NCBI GenBank assembly: GCA_004294385.1
Contig: REAP01000019.1
Coordinates: 1 to 52,976 of the forward strand
Direction: 5' to 3'
DNA length: 52,976 nucleotides
Source: Oscillatoriales cyanobacterium
GTDB taxonomy: Bacteria > Cyanobacteriota > Cyanobacteriia > Cyanobacteriales > Microcoleaceae
Shown: positions 51,789 to 52,976 of the stretch, in pieces
Layout: the number at the start of each line of letters is the position of its first letter
Position numbering within the stretch: the stretch's first letter is position 1
Position numbers and translations under genes: made by a program
The notes under the pieces: model-generated
Database searches by the model: none
Told to the model about the DNA's origin: nothing
The model's input: only the letters and a program-made list of their open reading frames with translations

Positions 51789-51961
51789 ATTGTCGGTACC
51801 TCCGCTGTGTCAAATAACCTCTACGGGCTAATTCTACCTTTTGGAGGTATCTGGTGGCTGCTTTTTCAAGGATAATTTTGGGCATTTAAAGAAGGAATAG
51901 GGCATCGGGCATTGGGTATTGAGAGTTAATCTTCCTTTTTCCTTCTGCCATCAGTGTAATA

Positions 51962-51977
51962 TGTGATACATATCACT
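51962..51977. promoter_or_regulatory. CRP-like (SyCRP1-type) binding site
   Basis: TGTGATACATATCACT matches TGTGA-N6-TCAC(A/T), the consensus for CRP-family cAMP receptor proteins. It sits in the divergent region, about 100 bp before the small secreted-peptide gene (52077) and about 175 bp upstream of the Ycf66-family start. Confidence 0.55.
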
Positions 51978-52076
51978 GACATGGGTCTGTGCGATCGCAT
52001 CCAAGAGTCAAAAATTATTGTATCTTGATGGTATAAAAGAAGTGATGCCAATAGTGCATCTTGTGGAGGCAGTGTC

Positions 52077-52253
52077 ATGTTGGAAAAACTGTTGTTAGCC
52101 GTCGGCTTAACCTTGTCACTGCACGTATTTGCCGGAGTAACCACGTCTCCGAAATTACCTCAAAATCATGTAATGCGATCGAGCCCAAGTTTGACTCAAG
52201 TGCTAAAACTTCCCCTCGTTGCAGTACCTTCAAGTACCGAGAGCCAAATCTAA
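52077..52253 (+). CDS. Small secreted or membrane-anchored peptide, 58 residues
   Basis: MLEKLLLAVGLTLSLHVFAG is a typical signal peptide; the rest (about 38 residues) is Ser/Pro/Leu-rich and ends STESQI. The ribosome binding site GGAGG (52065-52069) is 7 bases before the ATG, excellent spacing, which supports a real gene despite its size. A TATAAA-like -10 box lies at about 52032. No family recognised. Confidence 0.7.
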   Translation: MLEKLLLAVGLTLSLHVFAGVTTSPKLPQNHVMRSSPSLTQVLKLPLVAVPSSTESQI

Positions 52254-52370
52254 TCCTAATTTTACGTGCAAGTGCGATCGGGCTGAGCTAGAGTATCTGG
52301 CTGAGATTTTCCTGGATCGGTTCTCTTTCCAATGTAGAGTATAGTCACGATTAAACTAGGGAAAATTAAA

Positions 52371-52811
52371 ATGGGACTTAGCGATACTCTATTGGATGAA
52401 AAGAACAGAGACACTGTTGTTGATGATTGTGTAAAATTGATTGACGAACAAGTTGCTGCTGCATCGGGATTCGGTGGTTTGGCTCTGAAAGCTGCCTACT
52501 CTACTGTCAAGGGGATACGTGCTGACTATTGTGCCCAAGTTGTAGATCAACTTTTGCCAGAAATTGCGATCGCACTCGATCCCATGTGGAATGAAGCAGT
52601 AAATAATGGCAACCCAGTCGAATATCTAACTGAAAGAAAAGCTCAACTAGCAGATGAATTGCTCCAAATCAGCGACAAAAGAGTCGAGAGTAGCACAAGA
52701 GCGATGGTGAAAGGAGCCTATGGCAAACTCCGTCCCTCAGCGAAGAATTACGTGGAAAACGGCATACCAGATTTAGCCAAAATCATTGATAAATATAATA
52801 GTGCAGGCTGA
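52371..52811 (+). CDS. DUF6918 family protein
   Basis: A 146-residue protein. It has MGLSDTLLDEKNRDTVVDDCVKLIDEQV at the start and RVESSTRAMVKGAYGKLRPSAKNYVENGIPDL near the end, a pattern I associate with DUF6918. It is mostly helical with no signal peptide. Function is unknown. ATG at 52371 follows a GGGAAAATTAAA leader; TATAGT at about 52340 may be its -10 box. Confidence 0.72.
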   Translation: MGLSDTLLDEKNRDTVVDDCVKLIDEQVAAASGFGGLALKAAYSTVKGIRADYCAQVVDQLLPEIAIALDPMWNEAVNNGNPVEYLTERKAQLADELLQISDKRVESSTRAMVKGAYGKLRPSAKNYVENGIPDLAKIIDKYNSAG

Positions 52812-52825
52812 TCAGCCAAAATTAG

Positions 52826-52976
52826 GACACGGCAATGCCGTGTCCCTACCGTGATTAATTGTAGGGACACTCCAAGAGCCCATTGGTGTCAACTTAAGCC
52901 TGAAAGCCCGCCCCGTGTCTGTTAGTCATCCCGCGAGTCCGACAGGGGTTAAAACCCCTGTCTCATAGCCAAAGTC
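52826..52976. repeat. Palindromic repeats at the window end
   Basis: GGACACGGCAATGCCGTGTCC (52826-52846) is a long palindrome, and GACAGGGGTTAAAACCCCTGTC (52939-52961) a second. Between them TAGGGACACTCC and GTGTCAACTTAAGC occur. Both palindromes are common forms of dispersed cyanobacterial hairpin. The window ends just after the second. No gene is visible. Confidence 0.7.

Overview
The window looks like chromosomal DNA of a filamentous, phycobilisome-type cyanobacterium, most likely of the Oscillatoriales (Microcoleus/Oscillatoria-like). This is an inference from: very frequent HIP1-type GCGATCGC/CGATCG sites; cyanobacterial marker genes (crtH, ndhN, a sipA-like gene, a Ycf66-family gene, a DUF4327 gene); the cyanobacterial order of the ribosomal cluster; and many heptanucleotide-type short tandem repeats in the spacers. 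I found no tRNA, rRNA or CRISPR array.

Layout. 1-10.4 kb is mixed housekeeping on both strands: a cut-off MFS transporter, a membrane protein, a pair of half-size TMEM165/GDT1 (manganese exchanger type) genes, upp, a promoter-hairpin-U-tract unit that looks like an orphan small RNA, crtH, a Phd/RelE-type toxin-antitoxin pair, a secreted pentapeptide protein, a sipA-like gene, a frameshifted GIY-YIG gene, rbfA, and a nagZ-like gene carrying an in-frame palindromic repeat. 10.4-19.7 kb holds small conserved genes, a sugar-type ABC ATPase, an HD hydrolase, a Uma2 gene and a 1790-residue Ser/Thr kinase-ATPase-GAF-histidine kinase fusion. 19.8-22.6 kb is a pyrimidine deoxynucleotide cluster: thyX (interrupted by an intein in its signature motif), dut and dCMP deaminase, which together make dUMP and convert it to dTMP. 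22.6-24.5 kb has a coiled-coil gene, a VWA gene and ndhN.

24.5-44.5 kb is the ribosomal protein supercluster: rplC-rplD-rplW-rplB-rpsS-rplV-rpsC-rplP-rpmC-rpsQ-rplN-rplX-rplE-rpsH-rplF-rplR-rpsE-rplO-secY-adk-infA-rpmJ-rpsM-rpsK-rpoA-rplQ-truA-rplM-rpsI-rpmE-prfA, all on the plus strand. Two things stand out. Many spacers are filled with short tandem repeats. The infA-rpmJ spacer is about 830 bp and holds a dense series of hairpins that I think is a stand-alone HEARO/omega RNA (the IscB guide RNA family) with no nuclease gene beside it. truA in this cluster has an internal deletion plus frameshift that removes its conserved RYRY region.

44.5-53 kb is accessory: a decaying tandem array of small XRE-type regulators with repeated ACTTGT motifs upstream, a coiled-coil membrane protein, a small 2Fe-2S protein, cobQ, a 0.5-kb array of CTGAGCGTAGTCGAAGGG-type palindromes, a Ycf66-family protein, a CRP-like site ahead of a short secreted peptide, and a DUF6918-type gene. 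Strongest candidates for something new: the solo omega-RNA-like element in the ribosomal operon, the orphan sRNA at about 3.7 kb, the broken truA, and the XRE array with its ACTTGT sites.
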